The translations under genes were made by a program, and so were the position numbers. Below, one piece after another: positions 44,608 through 54,031 of a stretch of 64,000 nucleotides of DNA; positions within the stretch are counted from its first letter, which is position 1; each line of letters begins with the position of its first letter. The notes under the pieces were generated by a model. The model was given only the letters and a program-made list of their open reading frames with translations, made no database searches and was not told the DNA's origin. Source of the stretch: Bradyrhizobium sp. 139 (lineage in GTDB: Bacteria; Pseudomonadota; Alphaproteobacteria; Rhizobiales; Xanthobacteraceae); the NCBI RefSeq assembly GCF_023074175.1, contig NZ_JADPKS010000074.1:1-64000 (forward strand), read 5' to 3'.

Positions 44608-44853
44608 ATGGTTCCCTTTTTCGTCCAGATCAAATGCAAGCTCGGCCAGTCCTATACGGTCGCCAACGCGCTTGCCGAAGCCGAGATCGCCTCCGAGATC
44701 TACTCCACCGCCGGACAGTACGATCTGCTGGTGAAATTCTACGTCGACAAGGACACCGACATCGGCCACTTCGTCAACGAGAGGGTCCAGGTGCTGCCCG
44801 GCATTCAGGACACCCTCACCATCATCACCTTCAAGGCGTTCGGCGCGAGCTAG
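44608..44853 (+). CDS. Stand-alone Lrp/AsnC ligand-binding domain protein
   Basis: An 81-residue protein covering just the RAM/ligand-binding domain of Lrp/AsnC ('VQIKCKLGQSYTVANAL', 'TAGQYDLLVKFYVDKDTDI', 'PGIQDTLTIITFKAF'). The DNA-binding HTH is absent and there is no room for it upstream. Such proteins may modulate full-length Lrp partners or sense amino acids alone. The ATG follows CGGAGTGACTGCA, a good ribosome-binding site. Divergent from thiD. Confidence 0.87.
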   Translation: MVPFFVQIKCKLGQSYTVANALAEAEIASEIYSTAGQYDLLVKFYVDKDTDIGHFVNERVQVLPGIQDTLTIITFKAFGAS

Positions 44854-44986
44854 CTGCCTGAAATTGACGCAAGCAAAACCACGCGTCGAGACCATCAGCC
44901 ACAATTGCACAAAGTGGCCGCCCCCCATTGTGACGCACATTCCGATTAGAGCCGATCGATCTCGTGTCAATCGGCAAGGTCCGGCC

Positions 44987-45913
44987 TCAGGCGCCACCTT
45001 GCTTGCGTTTTGGCGGCGTCGGTCCATCGACCGGCGGCAGTGACTTCAGATAGGCCGCCATCGCGGCGCGATCCTCAGGCGTGAGCTGCGCCAGATTCTT
45101 GATGACCGGCCGCATCGCGCCCGACGCGCTGTCGCCTTCGGGCATCTCGCCGGTCTCGAGAAAATCGGCGATCTCCTTCTCGCTCCATTCCCCGATGCCT
45201 TTTTGCGTGATGTTCGGCACCCAACCCTCGCCTGCCGGATTGGGTCCGCCGGCAAAGCGCTGCGCGGTGATGATGCCGCCCAGGAGGTTGCGCGGGCTGT
45301 GGCACTCCGCGCAATGGCCGAAGCCATTGACGAGATAGGCGCCGCGATTCCATTGCGGCGAGCGCGCTGCATCCGGCACGAACGGCTGGCTGTCCATGAA
45401 CAGCAATTTCCAGATCCCGACATTGCGGCGGATATTGAAGGGAAACGGCAGGTCGTGATCGCGCACCCTGCCCGGCACGGCCGGCAAGGTCTTCAGATAG
45501 GCGAAGAGATCGCGTACGTCGTCCAGCTCCACAACATGATAGGACGCGTAGGGAAATGCCGGGAAGTAATGCGTTCCCTCGGGCGAAACGCCCCGCATCA
45601 CGGCGCTGACGAAATCGGTCTCGCGCCAGCGCCCGATGCCGTCGGTGGGATCGGGGGAAATGTTGGGCGCGTAAAACGTCCCGAACGGCGAGCCGAGCGG
45701 CAGGCCGCCGCCAAGCCGCAGACGATCGGGCTGGTTGGGGACCGCATGACAGGACGAGCAGCCGCCGACGTTGAAGATCTCCTGCCCGTTGGCAAGATCA
45801 GGCGCGCGGGACGGCAGCGGGACCGCCAGCGCAGCCGGAGCCGTCAGCCACCAATAGACGCCGAATGCCGCGACGGCGACAAGGACGGCGGCAAGCAGGG
45901 TTCGTCGCAGCAT
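44987..45913 (-). CDS. Dihaem cytochrome c (alcohol-dehydrogenase-type subunit)
   Basis: A 308-residue exported cytochrome. A single N-terminal helix ('LLAAVLVAVAAFGVYWWLTA') anchors or exports it, and two CxxCH haem sites follow: 'GGCSSCHAVP' (around residue 53) and 'HCAECHSPRN' (around residue 200). 'GTFYAPNISPDPTDGIG' and 'WVPNITQKGIGEW' are typical of the cytochrome subunit of membrane alcohol/aldehyde/gluconate dehydrogenases. No dehydrogenase gene is next to it, so its electron donor is unknown. Confidence 0.88.
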   Translation of the reverse strand: MLRRTLLAAVLVAVAAFGVYWWLTAPAALAVPLPSRAPDLANGQEIFNVGGCSSCHAVPNQPDRLRLGGGLPLGSPFGTFYAPNISPDPTDGIGRWRETDFVSAVMRGVSPEGTHYFPAFPYASYHVVELDDVRDLFAYLKTLPAVPGRVRDHDLPFPFNIRRNVGIWKLLFMDSQPFVPDAARSPQWNRGAYLVNGFGHCAECHSPRNLLGGIITAQRFAGGPNPAGEGWVPNITQKGIGEWSEKEIADFLETGEMPEGDSASGAMRPVIKNLAQLTPEDRAAMAAYLKSLPPVDGPTPPKRKQGGA

Positions 45914-46066
45914 TGAGGCATTCCATCCAGATCAAGCGAATTTACGGGTCAGTTCGCGCCCGCTCCAGCCACGAATAATTTAGATGGCTTGATCCGCCGG
46001 CGGGAATAAAATCAAACCCGCACTGTTTGCAGATTGACAGCATCAGACGCCAACAGGGAGACGACC

Positions 46067-46486
46067 ATGAACAAGCCCGTTTTTGTCACGCTTGCACTCG
46101 GAGCGGCCATCGCTTTTGCCGGTCCGGCCTGCGCGGAGAAATTGAAGGCGACGCTCGACGGCAAGTCCGAGGTGCCCGCCAACACCAGCAGTGCCACCGG
46201 CACGGCCGATCTGGACTATGACGCCGGCAGCAAGAAGCTCTCCTGGAAGGTGACCTATTCGGGACTCTCCGGCCCCGCCACCGCCGCCCACTTCCACGGC
46301 CCCGCCGAGACCGGCAAGAACGCCGGCGTCGCAGTCGCAATCCCCAATGCCACCTCAAGTCCGGTCGAAGGCAGCGCGACGCTCACCGAGGCGCAGGCCG
46401 CAGATCTCCTGGCCGGCAAGCTCTACGTCAACATCCACACCGCGGCCAATCCGGGCGGCGAGATTCGCGGTCAGGTGACGAAGTAA
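46067..46486 (+). CDS. Secreted CHRD-domain protein
   Basis: A 139-residue protein with a signal peptide ('LALGAAIAFAGPACA') and one CHRD (chordin-like) domain covering nearly all of the rest: 'LKATLDGKSEVPANTSSATG', 'AAHFHGPAETGKNAGV' and C-terminal 'YVNIHTAANPGGEIRGQV'. CHRD domains are found in animal chordin and many bacterial periplasmic proteins; function in bacteria is unknown, with possible copper or superoxide-related binding through the HFHGP histidines (inference). Good GGGAG site before the ATG. Confidence 0.9.
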   Translation: MNKPVFVTLALGAAIAFAGPACAEKLKATLDGKSEVPANTSSATGTADLDYDAGSKKLSWKVTYSGLSGPATAAHFHGPAETGKNAGVAVAIPNATSSPVEGSATLTEAQAADLLAGKLYVNIHTAANPGGEIRGQVTK

Positions 46487-46510
46487 GTACTGCCACGTCG
46501 AGGAGACAAG

Positions 46511-46543
46511 GCCGGGCGCTCGCAGGGGCGCCCGGATTTTTTC
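46511..46543 (+). terminator. Rho-independent terminator of the CHRD gene
   Basis: An eight-base-pair GC stem (ccgggcgc / gcgcccgg) with an eight-base loop is followed by ATTTTTT, 24 bases after the CHRD stop codon and before the convergent PLP enzyme gene. Confidence 0.82.
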
Positions 46544-46578
46544 AGCCGCCGCTTGGCGCGCGCTCGCGTCAATCGCGC

Positions 46579-47862
46579 TTAAGCCGCGTTCAACGCCTGC
46601 GCGAGATCCGCGATCAGATCCGCCGGGTTTTCGATGCCGATCGACAGCCGGATCGTGGAATCGAGAATGCCGATTTTCCGGCGAATGTCGGCCGGAACGC
46701 CGGAATGGGTCATGGTTGCGGGCAGGCTCGCAAGCGATTCCGTGCCGCCAAGGCTCACCGCCAGCTTGAGTATCTGCAGCGCGTTGAGGAATTTCATGGC
46801 CGCCGCCTTGCCGCCGACGATGTCGAACGAGAACGTGGATCCCGCGCCGAGGCATTGCTTCGCGAACACTAGTCCGGCCGGCGAGGCCTCCTCGTGATGA
46901 CCAAGGTAGTGAACCTTGGCCACTTTGGGGTGGTCGCGCAAATAGTCCGCCACGAGACGTGCATTCGCATCGGCTTTCTCCATACGCAGGCTCAGCGTCT
47001 CGAGCGACCGGTTGATCATCCAGCAGGAGTGCGGATCGAGCTGGGTACCGATGGCGCCCCGGAGCGCCTTGATGCCCTTCATCATCGCCTTCGAGCCGAG
47101 CGCGGCGCCCGCGATCAGGTCTGAATGACCGCCGACATATTTCGTGAGCGAGTACAAGGAAATATCCGCGCCGTGCTCGATCGGCCGCTGAAACACCGGT
47201 CCGAGCAGCGTATTGTCGCAGGCGACGATCGGAATATGCCCCTGGGTCTTTCCGATGGCTTCTGCGACACGGCGCATCATCGCGACGTCGACCAGCCCGT
47301 TGGTCGGGTTGGCCGGGGTTTCGATCAAAATCATCGAAACCCGACCCTTGCGCATGGCCTCCTCCGAGGCCTGGCTGACCGTAGCTTCATCAACGCCATC
47401 GGCGAAGCCGACGGCGCCGATCGACAGACGCGCAAGCGTGTTCGTCAGCAGGGTTTCCGTCCCGCCATAGAGCGGCTGGGAGTGCAAAATGACGTCCCCG
47501 GGGCGGACGAAAGTCAGGATCGTGGTTGCGATGGCCGCCATGCCGGATGAGAACAGCGCACAGCTCTCGGTGCGCTCGTAGATCGCGAGCCTGTCCTCGA
47601 CGATTTCGCTGTTGGGGTGGTTGAAGCGCGAATAGACCAGGCCCGCACCCATGCCTTCCGGCGGCTCGCGCCGGCCGGAGACGAAATCGAAAAAATCCTG
47701 CCCGTCTTCGGCCGTCCTGAAGACAAAGGTGGAGGTCAGGAACACCGGTGGCTTGATGGCCCCTTCCGACAGTTGCGGATCATAGCCATAGGTCAGCATC
47801 AGCGTTTCGGGATGCAGCATATGGTTGCCGATGTGGGTCTTCGACGGAAACGGTTTCGCCAT
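46579..47862 (-). CDS. Cystathionine gamma-synthase/methionine gamma-lyase family enzyme
   Basis: A 427-residue Cys/Met-metabolism PLP enzyme. The PLP lysine lies in '[15 protein letters not shown]'; '[17 protein letters not shown]' and '[14 protein letters not shown]' are the family's tetramer and cofactor motifs. The C-terminal '[20 protein letters not shown]' is typical. The protein is about 30 residues longer than E. coli MetB. Synthase and lyase activities cannot be separated by eye. No partner sulfur gene is adjacent; a small inverted repeat lies about 45 bases upstream. Confidence 0.88.
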   Translation of the reverse strand: MAKPFPSKTHIGNHMLHPETLMLTYGYDPQLSEGAIKPPVFLTSTFVFRTAEDGQDFFDFVSGRREPPEGMGAGLVYSRFNHPNSEIVEDRLAIYERTESCALFSSGMAAIATTILTFVRPGDVILHSQPLYGGTETLLTNTLARLSIGAVGFADGVDEATVSQASEEAMRKGRVSMILIETPANPTNGLVDVAMMRRVAEAIGKTQGHIPIVACDNTLLGPVFQRPIEHGADISLYSLTKYVGGHSDLIAGAALGSKAMMKGIKALRGAIGTQLDPHSCWMINRSLETLSLRMEKADANARLVADYLRDHPKVAKVHYLGHHEEASPAGLVFAKQCLGAGSTFSFDIVGGKAAAMKFLNALQILKLAVSLGGTESLASLPATMTHSGVPADIRRKIGILDSTIRLSIGIENPADLIADLAQALNAA

Positions 47863-47904
47863 GGCCTGTCTCGCTGTTTGATTCAGATCCTCGCCGCGTT
47901 GGAA

Positions 47905-47931
47905 CTCCTGATGTCATGAAGTCGTCAGGAG
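47905..47931. promoter_or_regulatory. Inverted repeat upstream of the cystathionine-family gene
   Basis: CTCCTGA and TCAGGAG flank a 13-base spacer, beginning about 43 bases before the gene's start. It could be an operator or leader hairpin. It does not match the SAM-II riboswitch as I recall it. Confidence 0.25.
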
Positions 47932-48043
47932 CCAGATGCGCCAGCATCCAACAGCTCGCATCGACGCCGCGGCGGCCGAGCTGAAGATAGCCGCTCTGAC
48001 AGCGATCCGTCAGGCCCTGCGAATGGAATTTGCTGCGCCTCCC

Positions 48044-48143
48044 CTGTCATTCCCCGCGAAGGCGGGGAATCCAGTATTCCAGAGACGTCAAACGTCCCCA
48101 GCAGCGCCGCGGCGTACTGGCCCGCCTTCGCGGGTGATGACGC
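48044..48143. repeat. Intergenic repeat, 'TGTCATTCCCCGCGAAGGCGGGG' family
   Basis: TGTCATTCCCCGCGAAGGCGGGGAA forms one hairpin, and the other end, CCCGCCTTCGCGGGTGATGACG, is its inverted partner. This is a common alphaproteobacterial intergenic repeat. It occupies much of the 306-base gap between the PLP enzyme and cytochrome c556 genes; the remainder shows no gene. Confidence 0.78.
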
Positions 48144-48168
48144 TGAGCTTGTGGTGTCGTGCGTGCCG

Positions 48169-48618
48169 CTACTTCAGCTTGACGCGATAGGTCTCGTGAC
48201 AGTCGGTGCAGCGATCGTTGATCGCGGTGTACGCGGCCTTCAGGCTCGCCACGTCGGTGATCTTGCCTTTGACGTCCGTGATCGCCTTCTGTACCGGCGG
48301 GATCTTGGAGTCGAAATCGGCCTTGCTCTTCCAGACCTTCGGTGAGGCGCCGTAGGTGGCGTTCACCACGTCCTGCTTGGGATTGACCTCGAAGGTTTTT
48401 GCGATCTTGGCGACGTCGGCTTCGATGCTCGCGATGGCCTGATCGACCGCCTTCTGATCGTAGGGGATCTCACCCTTGGTCATCTTCTGGATGATGCCAT
48501 ACTGGTTCTTGGCGATCGAGCGCATCAGATTGTCCTGCTGAACGGCAATCTCCTGCTGCGCCATCACGGCGCCCGCACCCAGCAACAGGGTGCTCACGAC
48601 AATCATCGTCCGTTTCAT
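48169..48618 (-). CDS. Cytochrome c' / c556
   Basis: A 149-residue exported protein with a signal peptide ('MIVVSTLLLGAGAVMAQ'). It is a four-helix bundle with the haem site at the very C-terminus, 'RCTDCHETYRVKLK', the diagnostic arrangement of cytochrome c'. N-terminal 'QQDNLMRSIAKNQYG' contains the methionine that in c556 is the sixth haem ligand. Such proteins bind NO or act as periplasmic electron carriers. A weak ribosome-binding site (CCGGAGAAACAAGCCG) precedes the ATG. Confidence 0.92.
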   Translation of the reverse strand: MKRTMIVVSTLLLGAGAVMAQQEIAVQQDNLMRSIAKNQYGIIQKMTKGEIPYDQKAVDQAIASIEADVAKIAKTFEVNPKQDVVNATYGASPKVWKSKADFDSKIPPVQKAITDVKGKITDVASLKAAYTAINDRCTDCHETYRVKLK

Positions 48619-48709
48619 CGGCTTGTTTCTCCGGCTCGTAGAGGTTGGGGAGCGCCATCATGGATAGAACCCGGCGGCGGGCGTTTATTCCCGCCGCGGA
48701 GAACGCCGC

Positions 48710-51019
48710 TTAGAGGCTGTGGCGGCGATGGTGCTCGTTGATCGCAATCCACACCCGCTCCGGGGTCGCCGGCATGTCGATGTGGTCGATCTTGTATTCG
48801 CGCCAGAGCCCGTCGACGATGGCATTGACGACGGCCGGGCAGGAGCCGATCGCGCCGGCTTCGCCCGCGCCCTTGACGCCCAGCGGATTGGTCTTGCAGG
48901 GGACGTTGGCGGTCTCGAACACGAAGGCTGGACCGTCGGCAGCCCGCGGCAGCGCATAGTCCATGTAGGTCGCGGTGATGAGCTGGCCGTCACCGGCGCC
49001 GTAGATCACCTGCTCCATCAGTGCCTGGCCGATGCCCTGCATGGCGCCGCCATGCACTTGCCCAGCCAGCAGCAGCGGATTGAGCGTCTTGCCGAAATCG
49101 TCGACGATCACGTAGTTGACGATCTTGATCATGCCGGTGGCCGGATCGATCTCGACTTCCGCCAGATGTGTGCCGTTGGGATAGGTGCCGTCGGCGCTGG
49201 CAAACGTCGCGCTCGCGTTCAGCTTCGACGGGTCGGCACCCGGACGCTTGGCGAGGTCGGCGAACGAGATCGAACGGTCGGTGCCGGCGATACGCACCAC
49301 ACCTTCGGAGATCTCGAGATCGCCGGCGCTGGCTTCCAGCGCCTGCGCTGCAAACTCCTTCAGCTTCTTGCCCAGCTCGCCCGCAGCACGCTCCACGCAA
49401 ACTCCGCCCGTGGGAATCGAGGCCGAGCCACCGGTGCCGAGGCCCGTCGCGATCTCGGCAGTGTCGCCCTGGTGGATGTGCACACGCTCCGGCGGCAGGC
49501 CGAACTGCTCGGCAACGATCTGCGCATAGGCCGTCTGGTGGCCCTGCCCGCTCGATTGGGTGCCGATCAGGATCGTGACGTCACCGCTGGGATCCATCCG
49601 CACATTGGCGGTCTCCTCGCCCATGGTGCCGCAGACCTCGACATAGCTCGCAAGACCAATGCCGCGGATCAGGCCGTTCTTCTTCGCTAACTTTGCGCGC
49701 TTTCCAAACTCCTTCCACTCACCGATCTCCATTGCGCGCTTCAGATGCGCGGCGAAGTCGCCGGAATCGTAGACCTTGCCCGTGGCCGTCTTGTACGGCA
49801 GCGCCTTCGGCTGGATAAAGTTTTTGCGACGGATGGCGTCCGGCGTCATGTCGAGCTTGCGGGCGCAGGCATCGACCAGACGCTCGATGACATAGGCAGC
49901 TTCAGGGCGGCCCGCGCCGCGATAGGCGTCGACTGGCACGCTGTTGGTGAAGATCGTGCGCACCCGGCAGTGGAAGGCCTGGATGTCGTAGAGGCCCGGC
50001 AGCATGCCGGCGCCGCCATGCGGAATGTAGGGCCCGAAGGTCGACAGATACGCGCCCATGTCGCCCATCAGGTCGCAATCCATAGCGAGAAATTTGCCGT
50101 CCTCGGCCAGAGCCATCTTCGCGGTGGTGACGTTGTCGCGGCCCTGCGCGTCGCCCATGAAATGTTCGGTGCGGTCGGCCGCCCATTTCACCGCCTTCTT
50201 CAGTTTTCGCGCGGCGACTGCCAGGAGGGCGTATTCCCGATAGGGAAACAGCTTTGTGCCAAACCCGCCGCCGACGTCGGGGCAGATCACCCGCATCTTG
50301 TCGGTCGGGATGTTGAGCACGTTCTGGCAGAGGATATCGCGCAGGCGGTGGCTGCCCTGGCTGCCGACGGTCAGCGTCAGATGATCGTTCTTGGCGTCGT
50401 ATTCGCAGACCGCGGCGCGCGCCTCCATGAAACTCGCGACCACGCGCGGATTGACGATGGAGATCTCGGCAACCGCATGCGCCTTGGCGAAAGCGGCTTC
50501 CGTCGCCGCCTTGTCGCCGATCGAGACGTCGAACAGGACGTTGCCGGCCTTGTCCGGCCAGACCTGCGGCGCGCCCTTCTTGACCGCGTTGACGACGCCG
50601 GTCACCGCCGGCAGCGGGCTCCATTTGACGTCGATCGCCTCGATCGCGTCGCGGGCCTGGTCGATGGTCTCGGCCACGACGAAGGCGATGGAATCGCCGA
50701 CATGGCGCACCTCGTCCTTGGCGAGGATCGGGTATGGCGGGCCGGTGAAGGGATCGGTCTCGAGATTGAACAGGCAGGGCAGATTGCCGAGATCCCCGAC
50801 GTCATCGGCGGTCAGGATCAGCGCAACGCCGGGCAGCGTGCGGGCACGGCTCGCATCGATGGTGTATTTGGCATGGGCGTGCGGCGAGCGCAGCATCAGG
50901 CAGCGGAGCGCAGCCTGCGGCGCGTAGTCGTCGGTATAGCGGCCCTTACCGCGGATCAGTGCATCGTCCTCCTTGCGCAGCACGCTCTGGCCGACGCCGA
51001 ACTTGATGGGGGCTGCCAT
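48710..51019 (-). CDS. Molybdenum hydroxylase large subunit (xanthine dehydrogenase / form II CoxL-like)
   Basis: A 769-residue molybdopterin-binding subunit. Motifs include 'GKGRYTDDYAPQ' (N-terminal domain), 'PDVGGGFGTKLFPYREYALL' (core GGGFGTKLFPYRE), 'DAYRGAGRPEAAYVIER' and C-terminal 'GVKGAGEAGAIGSCPAVVNA', which contains the catalytic glutamate. AYRGAGR is the form II signature; true CO dehydrogenase has AYRCSFR, so CO oxidation is unlikely. The usual small [2Fe-2S] and medium FAD subunits are not adjacent. The ATG at 51019 has GGAGAG six bases upstream. Confidence 0.92.
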   Translation of the reverse strand: MAAPIKFGVGQSVLRKEDDALIRGKGRYTDDYAPQAALRCLMLRSPHAHAKYTIDASRARTLPGVALILTADDVGDLGNLPCLFNLETDPFTGPPYPILAKDEVRHVGDSIAFVVAETIDQARDAIEAIDVKWSPLPAVTGVVNAVKKGAPQVWPDKAGNVLFDVSIGDKAATEAAFAKAHAVAEISIVNPRVVASFMEARAAVCEYDAKNDHLTLTVGSQGSHRLRDILCQNVLNIPTDKMRVICPDVGGGFGTKLFPYREYALLAVAARKLKKAVKWAADRTEHFMGDAQGRDNVTTAKMALAEDGKFLAMDCDLMGDMGAYLSTFGPYIPHGGAGMLPGLYDIQAFHCRVRTIFTNSVPVDAYRGAGRPEAAYVIERLVDACARKLDMTPDAIRRKNFIQPKALPYKTATGKVYDSGDFAAHLKRAMEIGEWKEFGKRAKLAKKNGLIRGIGLASYVEVCGTMGEETANVRMDPSGDVTILIGTQSSGQGHQTAYAQIVAEQFGLPPERVHIHQGDTAEIATGLGTGGSASIPTGGVCVERAAGELGKKLKEFAAQALEASAGDLEISEGVVRIAGTDRSISFADLAKRPGADPSKLNASATFASADGTYPNGTHLAEVEIDPATGMIKIVNYVIVDDFGKTLNPLLLAGQVHGGAMQGIGQALMEQVIYGAGDGQLITATYMDYALPRAADGPAFVFETANVPCKTNPLGVKGAGEAGAIGSCPAVVNAIVDGLWREYKIDHIDMPATPERVWIAINEHHRRHSL

Positions 51020-51098
51020 TTTCTCTCCATTCCGCATGGTTGTTTTGCCGGCATATTGCCGTGGAAAAAGTGACAAGGCAAACAGGTTGGCGAAAAAG

Positions 51099-52628
51099 CT
51101 AGCCGCGCACCAGCAAGACCAGCCAGCGGCGGCCGAACAGAACGAGGATCGCGAGCGCGTAGACGATGGTGCCCCCGACGGCCAGCAGGACCAGCGTCAA
51201 TTCGTCCCGGAACGCCTGCATGGAGGCGAAAGTCGTCGGGCTGAAACGCGCGATCAGCCAGAAGGCGGCGGCGAGGATGATCCCGGTCAGCAAGAATTTG
51301 GCGAGCGACATCAGCCAAGCGCGGTCCAGCACGAGAAAGCCTCGCCGCACCGCGAAGAAGAGCACCAGCAGCAGATTGGTCCAGACGCCGACGGCGGTTG
51401 CCAGCGCCAGGCCGATCTGGGCGAGCGATCCCATCAAGGCAACCTTCAGCGCGACATTGACCGCGATGCCGGTCAAGGAAGCACGAACCGGGGTCGCCGT
51501 ATCCTTGCGCGCATAGAAGGTCGCGACCGCGCTGCGGATCAGCACGAAGGGGATCAGGCCGATGGCGTAGGCGGCGAGCGTGGCGCCTGCCGCGGCGGCA
51601 TCGGCCTTCGAGAAGGCGCCCCGGGCGAACAGCGCCCGCATGATCGCCTCGGGCACGGTGATGAAGGCAGCCACGAACGGCACCGAGAACAGCAGCGTGA
51701 AATCGAAGGCACGGCGCTGCGCCTTCATCGCGCCGTCATGATCGTTGGCGGTGATCCGCCGCGACATCTCCGGCAGCAGCACCGTGCCGATGGCGATGCC
51801 GATCACGCCGATCGGGAGCTGGTTGAGGCGGTCGGCATAATAGAGCGCCGACAGCGCACCGGCGGGCAGGAAGGTCGCGATAATGGTGTCGGCGAACAGC
51901 GCGACCTGCGTGCCCATCGAGCCCAGCGTCGCAGGCCCGAGCGCCCTAAAGAAGCCCCGGACGTCCTCATCGAGCCTGAGCGGGGCAAAGCGCGGCAGGC
52001 CGCCATGGCGCGCGAGATCGCCCGCGAGCAGGAAATATTGCAGGAAGCCCGAAATCAGCACGCCCCAGGCGGCGGCGTGCCCAGCGCCGGGAAACCAGGC
52101 GGCGAGCGCCAGCGTCATCATCATCGAGATGTTGAGGAAGATCGACGCCGCCGCGGCACTCGCGAAGCGCTGCATCACGTTGAGCATGCCGCCATAGAGC
52201 GTGACCAGCGTGATCAGCAGCAGATAAGGAAAGGTGATGCGCGTCAGCTCGATCGCGAGCCTGCGCTGCTCGGCGTCCTCGCTAAAGCCGGGCGCCAAAA
52301 TGCTCATGGCCTGCGGCATGAATAGCCAGGCGACGATCAGCAGCACCACCTGCGAGGCCAGCAGCAGCGTGAAGATGCGATCGGCGAACAGTCTTGCCGC
52401 CCCCTCCCCGCGCTCGCCATGGACGTGCGCATAGGCCGGCACCCAGGCCGCGTTGAATGCACCCTCGGCGAAGATCGCGCGGAAATGATTGGGCAGCCGC
52501 AGCGCCACGAAAAAGGCGTCGGCCACGGGACCGGCACCCAGGATCGCCGCGAGCATGATGTCGCGGGCAAATCCCGTCAATCGCGAGAGCAGCGTATATC
52601 CGCCAACCGTGAAGATACGTCCGAGCAT
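51099..52628 (-). CDS. murJ: Lipid II flippase MurJ
   Basis: A 509-residue, 14-helix MOP-superfamily protein. 'MLGRIFTVGGYTLLSRLTGFARD' at the start (core SRLTGFARDIMLAAILG), 'DAFFVALRLPNHFRAIFAEG' and 'FVPAYAHV'-like 'WVPAYAHVHGE' are MurJ landmarks with the essential arginines near residues 17 and 50. It moves lipid II across the inner membrane for peptidoglycan synthesis. It lies alone, next to the surface polysaccharide locus but separated by a repeat. Confidence 0.94.
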   Translation of the reverse strand: MLGRIFTVGGYTLLSRLTGFARDIMLAAILGAGPVADAFFVALRLPNHFRAIFAEGAFNAAWVPAYAHVHGERGEGAARLFADRIFTLLLASQVVLLIVAWLFMPQAMSILAPGFSEDAEQRRLAIELTRITFPYLLLITLVTLYGGMLNVMQRFASAAAASIFLNISMMMTLALAAWFPGAGHAAAWGVLISGFLQYFLLAGDLARHGGLPRFAPLRLDEDVRGFFRALGPATLGSMGTQVALFADTIIATFLPAGALSALYYADRLNQLPIGVIGIAIGTVLLPEMSRRITANDHDGAMKAQRRAFDFTLLFSVPFVAAFITVPEAIMRALFARGAFSKADAAAAGATLAAYAIGLIPFVLIRSAVATFYARKDTATPVRASLTGIAVNVALKVALMGSLAQIGLALATAVGVWTNLLLVLFFAVRRGFLVLDRAWLMSLAKFLLTGIILAAAFWLIARFSPTTFASMQAFRDELTLVLLAVGGTIVYALAILVLFGRRWLVLLVRG

Positions 52629-52655
52629 GCGTCTGTTTTAGAGCATGGCGAGATT

Positions 52656-52825
52656 AGGTCTAGGTGCTAGGTCTAGGTGCAAGCCGCGAGGAAGCTGTAC
52701 TCCCTCCCCCGCTTGCGGGGGAGGGTTGGGGAGAGGGTGTCTCCACAAGGGGGAGCCCCCCAGAGGAGAGACCCCTCACCCGGATCGCGTGCGCGATCCG
52801 ACCTCTCCCGCAAGCGGGAGAGGTG
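52656..52825. repeat. Short direct repeat plus long palindromic repeat
   Basis: AGGTCTAGGTGC is duplicated head to tail at 52656-52680. From 52701, CTCCCCCGCTTGCGGGGGAG and, at the other end, CCTCTCCCGCAAGCGGGAGAG form two hairpins and pair with each other, around a centre with CCGGATCGCGTGCGCGATCC. This is a frequent alphaproteobacterial intergenic repeat. Confidence 0.78.
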
Positions 52826-52840
52826 AAGAAAACGGCGAAA

Positions 52841-53992
52841 TCAGGTTGAAAGCGCGCCGCGTACGGCCGCGATGATTCGCTCCTGATCGGCTTCGGTCAG
52901 ATAGGGGTGCATCGGCAGGCTGATGACGTCCTGCGACAGGCTTTCGCAGCCCGGCAGGCCGCCGTCGGCGACCGGATACTGCTTGTAGGCGGTCTGCTGA
53001 TGCATCGACTTGCCGTAATAGATCGCGGTCGGCACGCCCTGCGCCTTCAGCGCGGCGGCGAAGCCATCGCGCTCGGTGCCCTTCGGGAGACGGATCGTGT
53101 ACTGCGCCCAGACCGAGCTATTGCCGGGGCCAAGACGCGGCACGGTGACGACATTGGACAGACCCCGCGCATAGCGCTCCGCGACTTTGTTGCGGGCGGC
53201 AATCTCGTCATCGAAAATTGTCAGCTTCTCGATCAGGATCGCGGCCTGCATGGTGTCGAGTCGGCCGGTCAGGCCGAGGCGGACGTTGTCGTATTTGTCA
53301 ACGCCCTGCCCGTGCACGCGGATGCTGCGCAGCGTCGCCGCAAGCTCGTCGTCATCGGTGAAAATCGCGCCGCCGTCACCGAAGCAGCCGAGCGGTTTTG
53401 CCGGGAAGAAGCTGGTCGCGGTGGCGAGTCCGATTGTGCCGAGCTTGCGGCCCTTGTAGCTCGCGCCAAAACCCTGGGCGGCGTCGTCGAGCACGAACAG
53501 GCCTTCGTCCCTGGCGATTTCGGCGATGGCGTCGTGATCGGCAGGCTGCCCGAACAGGTCGACCGGAATGACCGCGACAGGCTTGAGCCCGGCCTTGCGG
53601 GCCGTCGCGATGCCGCGCTTCAGCGATTCCGGGCTCATGTTGAAGGTGGCCTCATCCACGTCGACATAAACAGGCGTCGCACCGGTCCGCGCCACCGGCG
53701 AGGCAGTTGCGATGAAGGTGAAGGACGGACACAGCACGGCATCGCCGGGGCCGACATTCTTCGCCATCATGACCATCAGGATCGCATCGGTGCCGCTGGC
53801 GCAGCCGATCACGTGCTTGGCGCCGCAATAGGCCGCGAGCTGCGCCTCGAGCGCGGCGACTTCAGGGCCATTGACGAACTGGCAATGGTCGAGAACGCGC
53901 TTCACGGCGGCATCGAGCGAGACCCCGAGCCGGCGGCGCTGCGAGGCGACGTCGATGAAGGGAATGGGATCGGAACGCAGATGCTGGTTCAT
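52841..53992 (-). CDS. DegT/DnrJ/EryC1/StrS sugar aminotransferase
   Basis: A 383-residue PLP enzyme from the chosen start. 'GCASGTDAILM' and 'PSFTFIATASPVARTGATP' are the family's cofactor and substrate motifs, 'DDAAQGFGASYKGRKLG' precedes the PLP lysine in 'TSFFPAKPLGCFGDGG'. It aminates a keto-sugar nucleotide. The upstream Gfo/Idh/MocA gene suggests a 3-amino sugar (WlbA/WlbC type). I chose the ATG at 53992 because AAGG lies just upstream; the ATG ten codons earlier has no such site. Confidence 0.88.
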   Translation of the reverse strand: MNQHLRSDPIPFIDVASQRRRLGVSLDAAVKRVLDHCQFVNGPEVAALEAQLAAYCGAKHVIGCASGTDAILMVMMAKNVGPGDAVLCPSFTFIATASPVARTGATPVYVDVDEATFNMSPESLKRGIATARKAGLKPVAVIPVDLFGQPADHDAIAEIARDEGLFVLDDAAQGFGASYKGRKLGTIGLATATSFFPAKPLGCFGDGGAIFTDDDELAATLRSIRVHGQGVDKYDNVRLGLTGRLDTMQAAILIEKLTIFDDEIAARNKVAERYARGLSNVVTVPRLGPGNSSVWAQYTIRLPKGTERDGFAAALKAQGVPTAIYYGKSMHQQTAYKQYPVADGGLPGCESLSQDVISLPMHPYLTEADQERIIAAVRGALST

Positions 53993-54031
53993 GGCGCCTT
54001 GCACTTCTTGAGCGGTCGACATGGAAAGGGA

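Noticed and set aside
48710-51019. Aerobic CO dehydrogenase (CoxL)
   Set aside because: It has the AYRGAGR form II motif rather than AYRCSFR, and coxM/coxS are absent, so CO oxidation should not be claimed.
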